NCBI GenBank assembly: GCA_028751875.1
Contig: CM054159.1
Span: 2,718,194 to 2,782,193, forward strand
From: Rapana venosa
Taxonomy: Eukaryota > Mollusca > Gastropoda > Neogastropoda > Muricidae
Reading direction: 5' to 3'
Length of the DNA stretch: 64,000 nt
The notes under the pieces were generated by a model that was not told the origin of the DNA, made no database searches, and saw nothing but the letters and a program-made list of their open reading frames with translations. Positions 1 through 12,402 of the stretch are shown piece after piece. Both the position numbers and the translations under genes were made by a program. The stretch's first letter is position 1. Every line of letters begins with the position of its first letter.

Positions 1-1448
1 TTTTTTTTTGGGGGCCCCTTTTTTTTTAAAAAAATTTTTTAAAATTTTTCCTTTCTTAAGGGGTTTAAAAAGGTTTTTTTTTCCCCCCCGGGCCCCAAAA
101 AAAAAAAGTTTTTTGGGGGGGTTTTTTGGGGGAAAAATTTTTTAAAAAAAAAAATTTTTTTTTTGGGGTTTTTTTTTGAAAAAAAAATTTTGGGGGGGAA
201 AAAGGAAGGTTTTTTTTTAAAACCCCTTTTTTTTGGGTTTTTTTTTGGGGGGTTTTTTGGGAAATTTTTTTGGGGGTTTTTTGGGGTTTTTTTGGGGGGG
301 GTTTTTTTTTTTTTTGGGGTTTTTTTTTTTTAAAATTTTTTTGAAATTTTTTGGGTTTGGTTTTTGGGGAATTTTTTTAATTTTTTGGGTTTTTTTTTTT
401 GGGGGGGGGGTTTTTTTTTTTTTTTTTTGGGGGGGTTTTTTTTTTTTGTGGGGTTTCCTTTTTTTTTTTTTTTTATTTTTTTGGGTTTTTTTGGGTTTTT
501 TTTTTTTTTTTTCCCCCCGGGGGTTTTTTTGGGGGGGAAAATTTTTTGGGCCCCCAAAAAAAAAAAAATTTTTTTTTTTTTTTTTTTGGTTTTTTTAAAC
601 CCCAAAAAAAGAAAAAAGGGTAAAAAAAAGGGGGGGAAAAAAAAAAGAAAGGAAAAATTAAATTAAAATTTTTAAAAAAATTACAAAAAGGGAAAAAGGA
701 AAAATTTTCCGGAAAAAAAAAAAAAAAAAAATTAAAAAAGGGGGAAAAAAAGGAAAAAAAGGAAAAAAAAAAAAAAAAAAAAGTTGGGGGGAAAAAAAAA
801 AAACAACCCCCAAAAAAAAAAATTCCTTTTGGTTTTTCCAAAACCCCAACCCAAACCCAACCCCAAAAAACCCCCAAAAAAATTTTTTTTTGGAAAAAAA
901 CCTTTGAATTTTTGAACCAAAAAACCCCAAACAAAAAACCCCCCCCCCTTTTTTTTGGGGGGGTTTTGGGATTGGGGCCCCCCGGGAAAAAAGGGGAAAC
1001 CCCCAAAAAAATTTTTTTTTTTGGGAATTTTCCCCCCAAAAAGGGGGGCCCCCCAAAAAAACCCCAGGGGAAAATAAAAGGGGGAAAAAAAGGGGGCCCC
1101 CAAAAAAAAGGTTTTAAAAAATTTAAAAAAAACCCGGGAAAAATTTTTTTAAAATTTGTTTAAAAATTTAAAAAAAAATTTTTTGAAATTGAAAAAATTT
1201 TTTGGGAAAAAATTTTTTAAAAAAAAAAAAACCCCCAAATTTTAAAAAAGGGAAAAAATTTTTTTTTTTTTTGAAATTCCCCTTTTTTTTTTAAAAAAAA
1301 AGGGGGTTTTTTGGGGAAAAAATTTTTTTTCCTTTTTTTTTTAAAATTTTTTTTTTTCCTTTTTTTGGTTTTTTTTTTTTTTGGGGGGTTTTTTTTTTTT
1401 TTGGGTTTTTTTGGGGGGCTTTTCCTTTTTTTTTTTTTTTTTTTTGGG

Positions 1449-1487
<39 letters not shown>

Positions 1488-2030
1488 TTGGGTTTTTTTG
1501 GGGGTTTTTTTTTTTTTTTTTTTTTGGAAAAATTTTTTTTTTTTTTTTGGGGGGGTTTTTTTTTTTTTTTTTTGGGGGGTTTTTTGGGGGAAAATTTTTT
1601 TTTCTGTGGGGGTTTTTTTTTTCCCTTGGGGGTTTTTTGAAAATTTTTTTTTTGGGTTTTTTGGGGGTAGTTTTCGGGTTTTTTTGGGTTTTTTTTTCCC
1701 CCCAATTTTTGGGTTTTTCCGGGGGGCCCTTTAAAAAAAAATTTAATTTTAATTTTTTTAAAAAATTTTTTTTTTTTTTGGGTTTGCCAAAAACCCCGGA
1801 ACCCCTTTTTAAAAAAAATGCAAAAAGGGGGCCTTTTGGTTAAAAAAAAAATTTTTTTTGGGCCCAAAAAAAAAAAATTTTTAAAAAACAATTTTTTTAA
1901 AAAAATTTTTTTTAAAAAAAAAAAAATAACCCCAAAAAAGGAAAAAAAAAAAAAAAACCCGGAAAAAAAAAAGGGAAAAAAAAAAATAAAAAAAATTTAA
2001 AAAAAAACCCCGGGGGAAAAAAAAATTTTT
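1..2030. other. Homopolymer-dominated low-complexity block, probable consensus failure
   Basis: Almost the whole stretch is runs of 3-30 identical bases, with very few mixed dinucleotides. It grades at about 2030-2100 into recognisable LE sequence of the array, so it is probably a badly called copy of the same repeat rather than a separate satellite. The open frames inside it encode only F/G/L/W or K/P/N runs, which follow from the homopolymers. I annotate no gene here. Confidence 0.8.
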
Positions 2031-2140
2031 TTTTTTGAGGTTTTTGGGGTGTAGTTTTCTGTGATGATGTTTTCTGTGGGTACCCTTTCATCCCATATAA
2101 ACCCAAAAATGGTGTAGTCTTTCGTGCCATGAGGGGGAGC
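2031..2140 (-). repeat. M0: acceptor end of an LE, rest lost in the homopolymer block
   Basis: The border after 2140 (plus strand ...gggagc|ctggaatag) is the first recognisable LE acceptor. The rest of this LE merges leftward into the unreadable block. Confidence 0.6.
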
Positions 2141-3727
2141 CTGGAATAGAAAAAAAAGCAGTGCCTAATTAATTAACATGTTCAGTTTTAAATTCAAATT
2201 ATTCACATTTTTATGGCATGAAATAGCAGAAATTTGGGGCCCTGAGCAATGCTATATAATGCCCAAGGAAAGAGGCAAAGAGAGAGAGAGAGAGTAAGGA
2301 GAGACAAAAAGGAGAGCAATAGAGACAGAAAGAGAAAAGAGAGAAACTGAGGGGGAAAAAATTTTGGGAGGGAGAGAGAAGAAAACAACCACGGGTGAAA
2401 CAAAGACTTACATTGTGCTTATGGTTCTAAAACAACTACCTAACCAATCCACCCCTTCAATCCCCCTACGTTACAAAAGTATGATCAGTGTGACAGTGAA
2501 AATTCTTCAGAACTCCCAGAATGTTAAGCTGAGGAATAACCATCAGCAACACCAGACACACTCCTCTTACCTTTCTGTGTGCTTCCACTTGCTCGGTGCC
2601 GCATCCTCAGGTATTGAAGTCCTAGGACGGGAACAGCCTCCATGATAGCTTGTTTTCTGCAACAAAAAAGTGACATTTTTAATTACGCATGTGCACGCAC
2701 GCACACGCACATGCATGCTCACTCACAACACAAGCACGACAGGGGAAAACGAATAGCCGGTGGTTAGACCATGTGCATTGCCCTCAGGATCTAGTGACGG
2801 GGCTTCGAATCCCAGCCCAAGGGGAGTTTTCTTTCTCTTGTGGCAACTTGCTCCCCTCAAAGAGGCAGATCAAATATTAGGTTAGAAAATCTGTAGTCAC
2901 TGAACGTAGCATATGAGCCCAAGACCCAAACCAGAACCAGACTAGATGAGATGAAAGGCCCAAAAAGGAATGGAGGAAGAAAAACAAGTAAAGAAAAGAC
3001 AGAAAAAATATATCTAATTGAGTCTTGTAGTTCTCTTCTTTACCTGAAAGAATGTAGAGAAATCTGAGTGTGGCCTGACTGGTACGTCAAGTTTGCACAG
3101 CAAGGTGACTTGACTGCTGTTGTCTTCTACGGATACTTTACTTGCTAAAAGTCTTTAAAGACGTAGTTTTCTGTGGTGTATTTTGTTGTGGTGAAGTTTC
3201 CTTTGTGAAATTTCCTGTGGAGAAGTTTTCTGTAGTGAAGTTTCCGTGAAGAAGTTTTTCTGTGGTGAAGATTTCCTTGGAAGTTTTCTTTGGTGAAGCT
3301 TTCTGTGGTGAATTTTTTCTGTGGTGAAGTTTTCTGTGGAGAAGTGTTTTGTGGTGAATTTTTTCTGTGGTAAAGTTTTCCATGGTGTAGTTTTTTGTGA
3401 AGTTTTCTGTGGAGAAGTTTTCTGTGATGAAGTTTCCTTGAAGAAGTTTTTCTGTGGTGAAGTTTTCCTGTAGTGTCATTTTCCATGGTGTTTTTTTTGG
3501 GTAGTTTTCCGTAGGTTTTCCTGGTGCTGTCTTCTGTGGTGTTGATTTTCTGTCATGTCATTTTCTGCAGTGTTTTCTATGGAGTCATTTTCCATGGTGT
3601 AGTAATCTGCAACGTAGTATTCAGCGTAGTATTCTGTGGTGTAGTTTTCTGTGATGATGTTTTCTGTGGTGTAGCCTTTCATACCATCACTGAACCAACG
3701 GTGTAGTCTTCCGTGCCATGAGGGAGC
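2141..3727 (-). repeat. M1: full module, alpha-type LE
   Basis: SE 2571-2656 (86 nt, one extra base, frameshifted). CA-rich tract about 2688-2735, tRNA-like SINE about 2737-2880, LE 3044-3727. The SINE resembles the one usual in beta modules while the LE is alpha, so this may be a recombinant of the two subtypes. The LE ends in a poly-T stretch (plus 3490s) that shifts its frame. Confidence 0.75.
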
Positions 3728-5380
3728 CTGGAATAGAAAAAAAAAGCAGTGCCTAATTGATTAAATGTTCAGTGTTAATTCAATTATTCACATTTTTTAT
3801 GGCATGAAATAGCACGTTATTGTGCCTGACCCAATGCTATATAATCCCACAAGGAGAGAGGCAAAGAGAGAGAGAGAGTAAGAAGAGATAAAAGAAGAGC
3901 AATAGAGACAGAAAGAGACAAAAGAGAAATGAGGAGAAAAAAGATAGGTAGGGAAAAAGAATGACAAACACACAGGGTGAAACAAAGACTTCCCATTGTG
4001 CTTATGGTCTAACAACTAGCCTAAACCAACCCCTCTCAATCCCCCTACGTTACAAAGGTATGATCAGTGTGACAGTGAAATTCTTCAGAACTCCCAGAAT
4101 GTTAAGCTGAGGAATAACCATCAGAACAACCAGACCTACTCCTCTTACCTTTCTGTGTGCTTCCACTTGCTCGTGCCGCATCCTCAGGCATTGAAGGTAC
4201 CTAGGACGGGAACAGCTGCATGATAGCTTGATTCTGCAAAAAAAAAGTGACATTTTTTAATTACGCATGTGCACGCACCACACACACATGGCATGCTCAC
4301 TCAAACAACAAGCACAGACAGGGGGAACAGAATAGCCTGGTGGTAAGAGCATTGTGCATTGCCTCAGGATCTAGTGACAGGTGTTCGAATCCTTAGTCAG
4401 GGGAGTTTACTTTCTTCTTGTGGCAACTTGCTCTCCTCAAAAAGTGCAGGTCAAATTTAGGTAGAAAATCTGTAGTCACTGAACATAGCATATGAGACAA
4501 GATCAAAACCAGACCAGACTAGATGAGTGGAAGGGAAAAGGAATGAGGCAAGACAAAAAATTAAAAGAAAAGACAGAAAAATATATCTAATTGAGTCCTG
4601 TAGTTCCCTCTTTACCTGAAAAAATGTAGTAGAAATCGACTGTGGCTTGACTGGTACGTAAGTCTTGCACAGCATGGGTGACTTTTTACTGCTGGGTTTT
4701 CTTCTAAGGATACTTTTCTCTGCTACAGTTTTTCAAGACGTAGTTTTCTGTGGTGAATTTTTGTGTGGTGAAGTTTTCCTTTGTGAAATTTCCTGTGGAG
4801 AAGTTTTCTGTGGCGAAGTTTCTGTGAAAAAGTTTCTGTTGTGAAGATTACCATGAGATTTTCTGTGCTAAAGTTTATGTGAAGAAGTTTTCTGTGGTGA
4901 AAATTTCCTTGAAGTTTTCTTTAGTGAAGTTTTCTGTAGTGAAGTTTTTCTGTGGTAAAGTTTTCTGTGGTGAAGTTTTCTGTGGATAAGTGTTTTGGGG
5001 TGAAGTTTTTCATGGTGAAGTTTTCTGTGAAGTTTTCTGTGGAGAAGTTTTCTGTGATGAAGTTTCCTTGAAGTATATCTGTGGTGAAGATTTCCGTGAC
5101 GTTTTCTGTGGTGAAGTTTTCCGTAGTGTATTTTCCATGGTTTTTCATGGTGTAGTTTTCCCTAGGTTTCCTGGTGCTGTCTTCCTGGTGTTGATTTTCC
5201 GTCATGTCATTTTGTGCAGTTTTTTTCTGTGGAGTCATTTTCCATGGTGTAGATTTCTGCAACTAATATTCAGCGTTTGTATTCTGTGGTATAGTTTTCT
5301 TTTCACAATGTTTTCTGTGGTGTAGCCTTTCATACCATCACTGAACCAACTGGTGTAGTCTGCCATGGGATAAGTGGAGC
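3728..5380 (-). repeat. M2: full module, beta-type LE
   Basis: SE 4149-4233 keeps 85 nt, but one insertion and one deletion put a TAG in its frame. SINE about 4311-4460; LE 4616-5380 (765 nt). Beta hallmarks are a 'gttgtgaagattaccatga' stretch and a 'tgaagtatatctgtggtga' stretch. The polypurine tract of intron b spans about 3845-3960. Confidence 0.75.
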
Positions 5381-7127
5381 CTGGAATAGAAAAAAAGCAG
5401 TGCCTAAATTAATTGAATGTTCAGTGTTAATTCAAATTAATCAGATTTTTATGACATAAATAGCATGGTATTCTGCCTGGGCAATGCTATATAATGTCCA
5501 AGGTGAGAGGCAAAGAGAGAAAGAGAGTAAGAGAGAGACAAAGCAAGAGCAAAAAAGGGACAGAAAGAGACAAAGAGAGCAACTGAGGGGAAAAAAGATA
5601 GGGAGGGAGAGAGAATGACAAACACACAGGGGTGAAACAAAGACTTACATTGTGCCTAAAGGTCTAACAACTAGTCCCAACAACCCACCCCTATCAATCC
5701 CCCCACGTTACAAAAGTATGATCATTGGGGATAGTGCAAATTCCGCTCACTCAATAAATGAGGCAAGACATGATAAGCTGAGGAAACCCCAACAGCAGCA
5801 ACAGCAGACACACACTTCTCTTACCTTTCTGTGTGCTTCCACTTGCTCGTGCCGCAAACCTCAGACATTGAAGTAACTAGGACGGGAACAGCCCCCATGA
5901 TAGCTTTTATTCTGCACAAAAAGTCAAAATTTGAATTTACGTATGTGCACACACGCACGCACACACACACACATGCACGCCCCACGAACAAACCACAAGC
6001 ACTAACAGGGGGAAAAAGACAAGGGCCCGGTGGTTAGTGCATTGTGCATTGCCCTCATGATCTGGTGACAGAGGTTCGAATCCCAGCCAAGGGGGGTTTT
6101 TTTTTTGTTCTTGTGGCAACTTGCTCTCCTCAAAGAGTGCAGCCAAATATCCAGTGAAATATCTGCTTTCACTGAATGTAGCATACGAGACAAGACCAAA
6201 GCAGACCAGAGCAGACCAGATGAGATGACTAGGTAAAATGAATGAGGCAAGACATGACAATTAAAAGGAAAGACAGAAAAAAGATATATAATAGAGTCCT
6301 GTAGTTCCTTTCTTTACCTGAAAGAATGTAGTAGAAATCTGACTGTGGCTTGACTGGTACGTCAAGTCTTGCACAGCATGGGTGACTTGACTGCTGATGT
6401 CTTCTACAGGATACTTTTTTCTGCTGCAGTCTTTCAAGACGTAGTTTTCTGTGGTGTATTTTTGTGTGGTGAAGTTTTCCTTTGTGAAATTTCCTGTGGA
6501 GAAGTTTTCTGTAGTGAAGTTTCCGTGAAGAAGTTTTTATGTGGTGAAGATTTCCTTGGAAGTTATCTTTGGTGAAGCTTTCTGTGGTGAATTTTTTCTG
6601 TGGTGAAGTTTTCTGTGGAGAAGTTTTCTGTGATGAAGTTTCCTTGAAGAAGTTTTTCTGTGGTGAAGATTTCCTTGGAAGTTTTTTTTGGTGAAGCTTT
6701 CTGTGGTGAATTTTTTCTGTGGTGAAGTTTTCTGTGGAGAAGTGTTTTGTGGTGAATTTTTTCTGTGGTGAAGTTTTCCATGGTGTAGTTTTTTGTGAAG
6801 TTTTCTGTGGAGAAGTTTTCTGTGATGAAGTTTCCTTGAAGAAGTTGTTCTGTGGTGAAGTTTTCCCGTAGTGTCATTTTCCATGGTGTTTTTTTTGGGT
6901 AGTTTTCCGTAGGTTTCCCTGGTGCTGTCTTCTGTGGTGTTGATTTTCTGTCATGTCATTTTCTGCAGTGTTTTCTGTGGAGTCATTTTCCATGGTGTAG
7001 TAATCTGCAACGTAGTATTCAGCATAGTATTCTGTGGTGTAGTTTTCTGTGATGATGTTTTCTGTGGTGTAGCCTTTCATACCATCACTGAACCAACTGG
7101 TGTAGTGTTCCGTGCCATGAGAGGAGC
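5381..7127 (-). repeat. M3: full module, alpha-type LE with an internal duplication
   Basis: SE 5825-5911 (87 nt, frameshifted). SINE about 6004-6150; LE 6318-7127 (810 nt, long for alpha). The excess comes from a 119-bp tandem duplication: the stretch from 6527 repeats from 6646. Because 119 is not a multiple of 3, the duplication itself changes the frame. Intron b carries the alpha-type segment with 'ctcact...aatgaggcaagacatgat'. Confidence 0.75.
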
Positions 7128-7533
7128 CTGGAATAGAAAAAAAAAAGCAGTGCCTAATTAATTAACATGTTCAGTGTTAATTCAAATTATTCACAGTTTT
7201 ATGGCATGAAATAGCACGGTATTGTGCCTGAGCAATGCTATATAATGCCCAAGGAGAGATGCAAACAGAGAGACTTCAGACTTCAGACTTCAGACTTTTA
7301 CTGTACATCGGCCTTAGGCCACAATACAAAGGAATGACGGGTGTGTGGAGTGGACATATGACATGAGTGTTATAAACACATTACTATCAATGTATATAAA
7401 TATGAAATGATATATCAGCAATAATAAAGAAATAACATCACCCATTTCTTGAATATTAATCACAAATCAATTCACGTTCGTCATAATCGACAAATGTTTT
7501 GAATGTAGTTTTCATCAATATAAGGATCCATTT

Positions 7534-7845
7534 CTATACAGTAATCTTACTTCTTCTGTTGGTTGCATGAAAAATAAATCGTGATAAATTATGTCTATCA
7601 GTAGATATTGTAGCTTTGAGTAGCACGTGCAAAGTAAGTCTCTTCGCATCTTTAAGAAACTTGTGTCTTAAATCTTCATAGACATGGCAATTAAATAAAA
7701 AGTGTTCTTCATTCTCTATTTGGTCTTTACAAACAGGGCACTGCTTATCTTCATTTGAACTACTATAGCGATGTGTATTATTGTTTAGTGGTAGCGCATT
7801 CACTCGTACTTGAGTAACTGCAACGCGAAAGCAATATGTATCCAT
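7534..7845 (-). pseudogene. LINE-1 C-terminal zinc-binding fragment
   Basis: 103 codons with a C-x2-C...H...C cluster (CPVCKDQIENEEHFLFNC). LINE-2 has the equivalent CPLCKESAEDEVHLF, which supports one family. No stop-free connection to the upstream fragment. Confidence 0.7.
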
Positions 7846-8110
7846 TTCACTAATATACTTCTCTCTTTCAAAAATAATCTTAAAGTTTCTGTAACTATCA
7901 TATCTACTGCGATCTCTGATGGTGCCAGTCCATTCCTGGGTAAACCAATTCTACAAGTCTTTGTTTAAAGGCACGTAAGAACATTTTTATGTCTCCTACT
8001 CCTTGGTTTAACCAAACGATTTAAACCCAGTTATGCAGAATATTTCCCTGATTTTAGAGACCCAGCATTGTTTGCCCTTTTTATCTAATTCTAACAACAT
8101 ACAATAAGCT

Positions 8111-8476
8111 TTATGTGGCAAATCTTTCAGAATCCATATGTAATAATTTAAACCAAAATCTTACGCATGCAACATACGTATTTACATATAATGGGTACCT
8201 GCCCAGATCTCCATACACCATTTTATTTGGTGTCTTGACAGGAACACCTAAAAATCTTTTACAAGCAATTAAATGTACTTTTTCTAGATGCTCTAGTCTA
8301 TTCAATCCCCAAATTTCAGCTGAATATAACAGTATTGGTTGGATTTTGGTATCAAAAATTAAAAAAAATGTATTTACTGTCATTTCTTTACACTTCTGAA
8401 AAACTTTGTTAAGCTGAGTAACTGCTTTTTTACCTTTAGTAACCAAATGTGATGTACCTCTTTTTACGCTAATCAT
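8111..8476 (-). pseudogene. LINE-1 RT C-terminal fragment
   Basis: Open for 121 codons, with IQPILLYSAEIWGL and CKRFLGVPVKTPN, typical of the region after the RT core in non-LTR elements. The closest relative here is the matching part of LINE-2 (43214-43017), which has QPIMQYGSELWGL and KKFLGVKRKTP. Confidence 0.75.
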
Positions 8477-10757
8477 AGATGTAAAATTAAATCCTAAATA
8501 GCAATAATTGTTAACTACTTCTAATCTCTTATTATCAAAGAACCATTTTTCACGTTTTCCTAAGTGCCCCCCCTTTCCTAAATACCATAATCTTAGTTTT
8601 GTCTATGTTTACACTTAATTTCATATTATCACAACAAGTTTCTAAGACCTTTAATTGATTTTGTAAACCAGTAGGTGTAGTTGACATTAATGCTACGTCA
8701 TCAGCAAATAACAAGATAAACAACTCAAAAATATCTGGAAACAGTTTTGTGCACCATGCATACCTTTTTCATTCATAACGTTTGCTAACTGATTAATGAA
8801 CATAGAAAATAATGTTGGGCTTAGAACACATCCCTGTCTTACCACCATGGGGGTTTGAAACATATTAGTTAATTCAGAATTTGCTCGAATGCATGCTGAT
8901 AATGAGAGAGAGAGAGAGTAAGAGAGAGATAAAAGAAGAGCAATAGAGACAGAAAGAGACAAGAGAGAAACTGAGGGGAAAAAAGATAGGGAGGGAGAGA
9001 GAATGACAAACACACAGGGTGAAACAAAGACTTACATTGTGCTTATGGTCTAACAACCAGCCTAACAACCAACCCCTCTTAATCCCCCCACGTTACAAAG
9101 TATGATCAGTGTGACAGTGAAAATTCTTCAGAACTCCCAGAATGTTAAGCTGAGGAATAACCATCAGCAACAACAGACACACTCCTCTTACCTTTCTGTG
9201 TGCTTCCACTTGCTCGTGCCGCATCCTCAGGCATTGAAGTACCTAGGACGGGAACAGCCTCCATGATAGCTTGATTCTGCACAAAAAAGTGACATTTTTA
9301 ATTACGCATGTGCACGCACGCACACGCACATGCATGCTCACTCACACACACAAGCACAGACAGGGGGAACAGAATAGCCTGGTGGTAAGAGCATTGTGCA
9401 TTGCCCTCAGGATCTAGTGACAGGGGTTTGAATCCCAGGCAAGGGGAGTTTTCTTTCTTCTTGTGGCAACTTGCTCTCCTCAAAGAGTGCAGGTCAAATA
9501 TTAGGTAGAAAATCTGTAGTCACTGAACGTAACATATGAGACAAGACCAAAGCAGACCAGAGCAGACCAGATGAGAAGGCAAAAGGAATGGGGGGAAAAA
9601 AATAAAAGGAAGCCCAAAAAAGGGAAAAAAAGACAAAATTTGGGTTCCTTTGGGTTCCCGCCCCCCCCTTTCCCCCCCGAAAAGAAGGTAATTAAGGAAA
9701 ATTTTTATTGGTTAACTGGGACTAAAATGTTTTGCAAAAAACAAAAACCCCAAACTTTTTGGTCCTTTTCTGGTCCTTTTTTTCGGGGCCCAGCCCTCCA
9801 AAAGTATTTGGCGGGGGTAATTTTTGTTTAAAAAATTTTTTCCTTTTAAAATTTTTCCTGTGGAGAAGCCCCGGGGTAAAACCCCAAAAGAAGAACGGGG
9901 GAAAAAAATTGCCATAAAAGGTTTTCCCCTTCCCCTAAGTTTAGTAAAGGGGGTTTTTTTCCCCGGGGGAAAATTTTCCCTTTTTTTTCTTGTGATTTTT
10001 TTTAAAGGAGTGGGTAAATTTTTGGAAAAACTTTTTGGTTGAAGTTTTTAAAAAGGGGGGGGAAAAGGTTTGGTTGGGAAGGGGTCTGGAAAAAAAGTTT
10101 CCCTTTAAAGGTATTTTCTTTTGAAAAAATTTGTGGTCGCCGGGGTGGATTGGGGTTCTGTTTGGGTTGTGTTTCCCTGGTGTCTTTCAGGTTTTTTTGG
10201 GGGTAAGTTTAAAACGGTTTTTTCCCGGGGGTGTTTTGTGGGGGGGGAATTCCGGGTTTGGGTTTTCCTGGGGGGGGGGGTTAAAAGGGGGTTTCCAGGG
10301 AAAAAGTTTAGGGTGGGGGTTTTGGGGGGGGCGGGGAAAATTTTTGGGGGGGGGGGGGGGTTTTGGGGGGGGTTTTTTGGGGGGGGGGGTTTTGTGGGGT
10401 TTTTTGGGGTGGTTTTTTCTTTTTTTTTTTGTTGTTTTTTCGTGTTTTTTAAAATTTTTATTTTTGGGTTTTCCTTGATAAGTTTTTAAAGTTTTTTTTT
10501 GTTTTTGGGGGGTTTTTTTTTTTTTTTTGTTTTTGGGGTTTTTTTGGGGAAGATTTTTTTTGTGTTGGTTTTTTTTTGTTGTTTTTTTGTTTTTTTGTTT
10601 TTTTTAAATTTTTGGTTTAAGATTTCTGAAAACCGTAAAAATTCAGGTAGTATTCTGTTGTATTTATTTTCTGTGATGATGTTTTCTGGGGTTTGTACCC
10701 CTTTCAAACCATCACTAAACCAACTGGTTAGCCCTGCCATGGGCAAAATTTTGGAGC

Positions 10758-12402
10758 CGGGAATAAAAAAAAAAGCAGTGCCTAAAAAATTAAAAAATTT
10801 TCCGATTTAATTTTCAAATTTAAAATCAGTTTTTTTATGACAAAAAAATAGAAAGGGTATTCTGCCTGGCAATGCTATAAAAGCCCGGGGGAGAAAAGAA
10901 AAGAGGGGAAAGAGGGTAAGAAGAAGACAAAAACAAGACCCAAGAGGGACAGAAAGAGACAAAGAGAGCAACTGAGGGGGAAAAAGATGGGGGGGAGAGA
11001 GAATGAAAAACCCACGGGGTTTAAAAAAGATTTTAACATTGTGCCTAGGGTCAAAACAATAGTCCAAAAACCCCACCCCTTTTCAACCCCCCCACAAAAA
11101 AAAAATTATGACCCGTGAGTGTCCTTTTAAATTCCCGCCCCCTAAAATGAATGGGGGCAAGACATGATAACCCTGAGGAACCCCCCAAACCAGCACAACA
11201 GCAGACCACACCCCTCTCCCCTTTCCCGTGTCCCTTCCACTTCTTGTGCCCATCCTAAAGGGCACTGAAGAAATCTAGGACGGGAACAGCCCCATGATAG
11301 CTTGATCGCACAAAAAAGTCACTTTTTGAAATTACGTTGTGCCACACGCCCAAACACCAACACAGCACGCTCATGACACCCACAACACTAACAGGGGAAA
11401 CAGACAAGCCTGGGGTTTAGGCATTGTCCCATTGCCGTCATCATCTGGTGACGGGGGTTCGAATCCCGCCAAGGAGAGTTTTTTTTGTTCTTGCGCAACT
11501 TGCTCCCCCTAAAAGGAGTGCCCCCCAAATTTTTTTCATAAAAATTTCTGGGGTTTAAACGGGTTTTTAGCTTTGAGACAAAGCCAAAGCAGCCCAAAGG
11601 GGGGAGACCGGGTTAGGATACTGGGTTTTAAATGTTGGGGGAAAAGGAATTAATTTTTTAAAAGGGATTTTAAAAAAATTTTTTTTTAAATGGGTTTTGG
11701 TTTGTTTTTCAGGGGGAAAAAAATTTGGGTGGGAAAATTTGGATTGGGTTGGGTTTTATTAATTTTGGAAAATGGGGGGATTGATGTGTTGTTTTAAAGG
11801 TTATTTTTGTTAAGTTTTTCAAAAAGTATTTTTTGGGGTGTTTTTTGGGGTTTTGGGGGAAATTTTTTTGGGGTAATTTCTGGGGAGAATTTTCTGTGGG
11901 GTAAAGTTTCCGAAGAATTTTTTTTCTGTGGTGAAGATTTCCGGGGAAGGGGTTTTTGGGGTAAAGGGTTTCTGGGGTTGCTTTTTTCGGTGGTGAATTT
12001 TCTGGGGAAAATGTTTTGGGGTTTGAATTTTTTCTGTGGTAAAATTTTCCCATGGTGTGGGTTTTTGGGTAAAAGTTTTCTGGGAGAATTTTTTCTGGGG
12101 ATGAATTTTTCCTTTAAGAAGTTTTTTTTTTGGTAAAATTTTTTCCAGTAGGGGTCATTTTCCAGGTGTTTTTTGTGGTAGTTTTCCGTGGGTTTTCCTG
12201 GTGCTGTCTTCTGTGGTGTTGATTTTCTGTCATTCATTTTCTGCATTTTTTCTGTGGAGTCTTTTTCCCCATGTTTAAAGTAATCTGCAACATAGTTTCA
12301 CCGTGTTTCGGGGGTATTTTTTCTGTGGATATGTTTTCTGTGGTGTAGCCTTTCATCCCATCATAAACCAAGGGTTGTAGCCCTTCCGGGGCCATGAGAG
12401 GA
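10758..12402 (-). repeat. M5: full module, homopolymer-distorted
   Basis: SE about 11220-11306, SINE about 11392-11530, LE about 11712-12402, all with approximate borders. The LE resembles the alpha type of M23, the module before the other MITE-bearing module. Confidence 0.55.

Larger units (their letters stand above)
7264..8896 (-). mobile_element. LINE-1: 5'-truncated non-LTR retrotransposon
   Basis: Inserted in the purine tract of intron b. The 3' end is at the left, with three copies of a TCTGAAG-type heptamer as tail (7265-7290). Reading leftward: an RT segment with VRQGCVLSPTLFSMFINQLA near 8850, a frame-broken catalytic region, a C-terminal region (8476-8111) and a Cys/His cluster CPVCKDQIENEEHFLFNC near 7740. 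The 5' end stops inside the RT, so the endonuclease is missing. Coding is broken in several places, so this is a dead copy. Confidence 0.85.
7128..10757 (-). repeat. M4: full module with LINE-1 in intron b and a distorted LE
   Basis: LINE-1 occupies 7264-8896 inside the polypurine tract. SE 9192-9276 is a clean, open 85-nt copy. SINE about 9359-9505. Sequence character changes abruptly at about 9575, and the LE (about 9670-10757) is inflated by homopolymers, including G runs at 10330-10400. Its acceptor border at 10757 is still recognisable. Confidence 0.65.

Noticed and set aside
233..1891. Several open frames of 70-220 codons rich in F/G/W or K/P/N
   Set aside because: They are direct translations of homopolymer runs in a block that appears miscalled; no motif and no codon structure.
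3524..3706. Plus-strand Val/Phe/Cys-rich frames near LE acceptor ends (also 6922-7161, 36501-36737, 41822-42058 and 61750-62019)
   Set aside because: They are the complement of the LE acceptor-side segment. Splice-like borders and conserved phase exist only on the minus strand.
9571..10489. Gly/Phe/Val-rich frames resembling silk or cuticle proteins
   Set aside because: The G and T runs are inflated versions of the GTGGTGAAGTTTTCT repeat; sister modules show no such protein.
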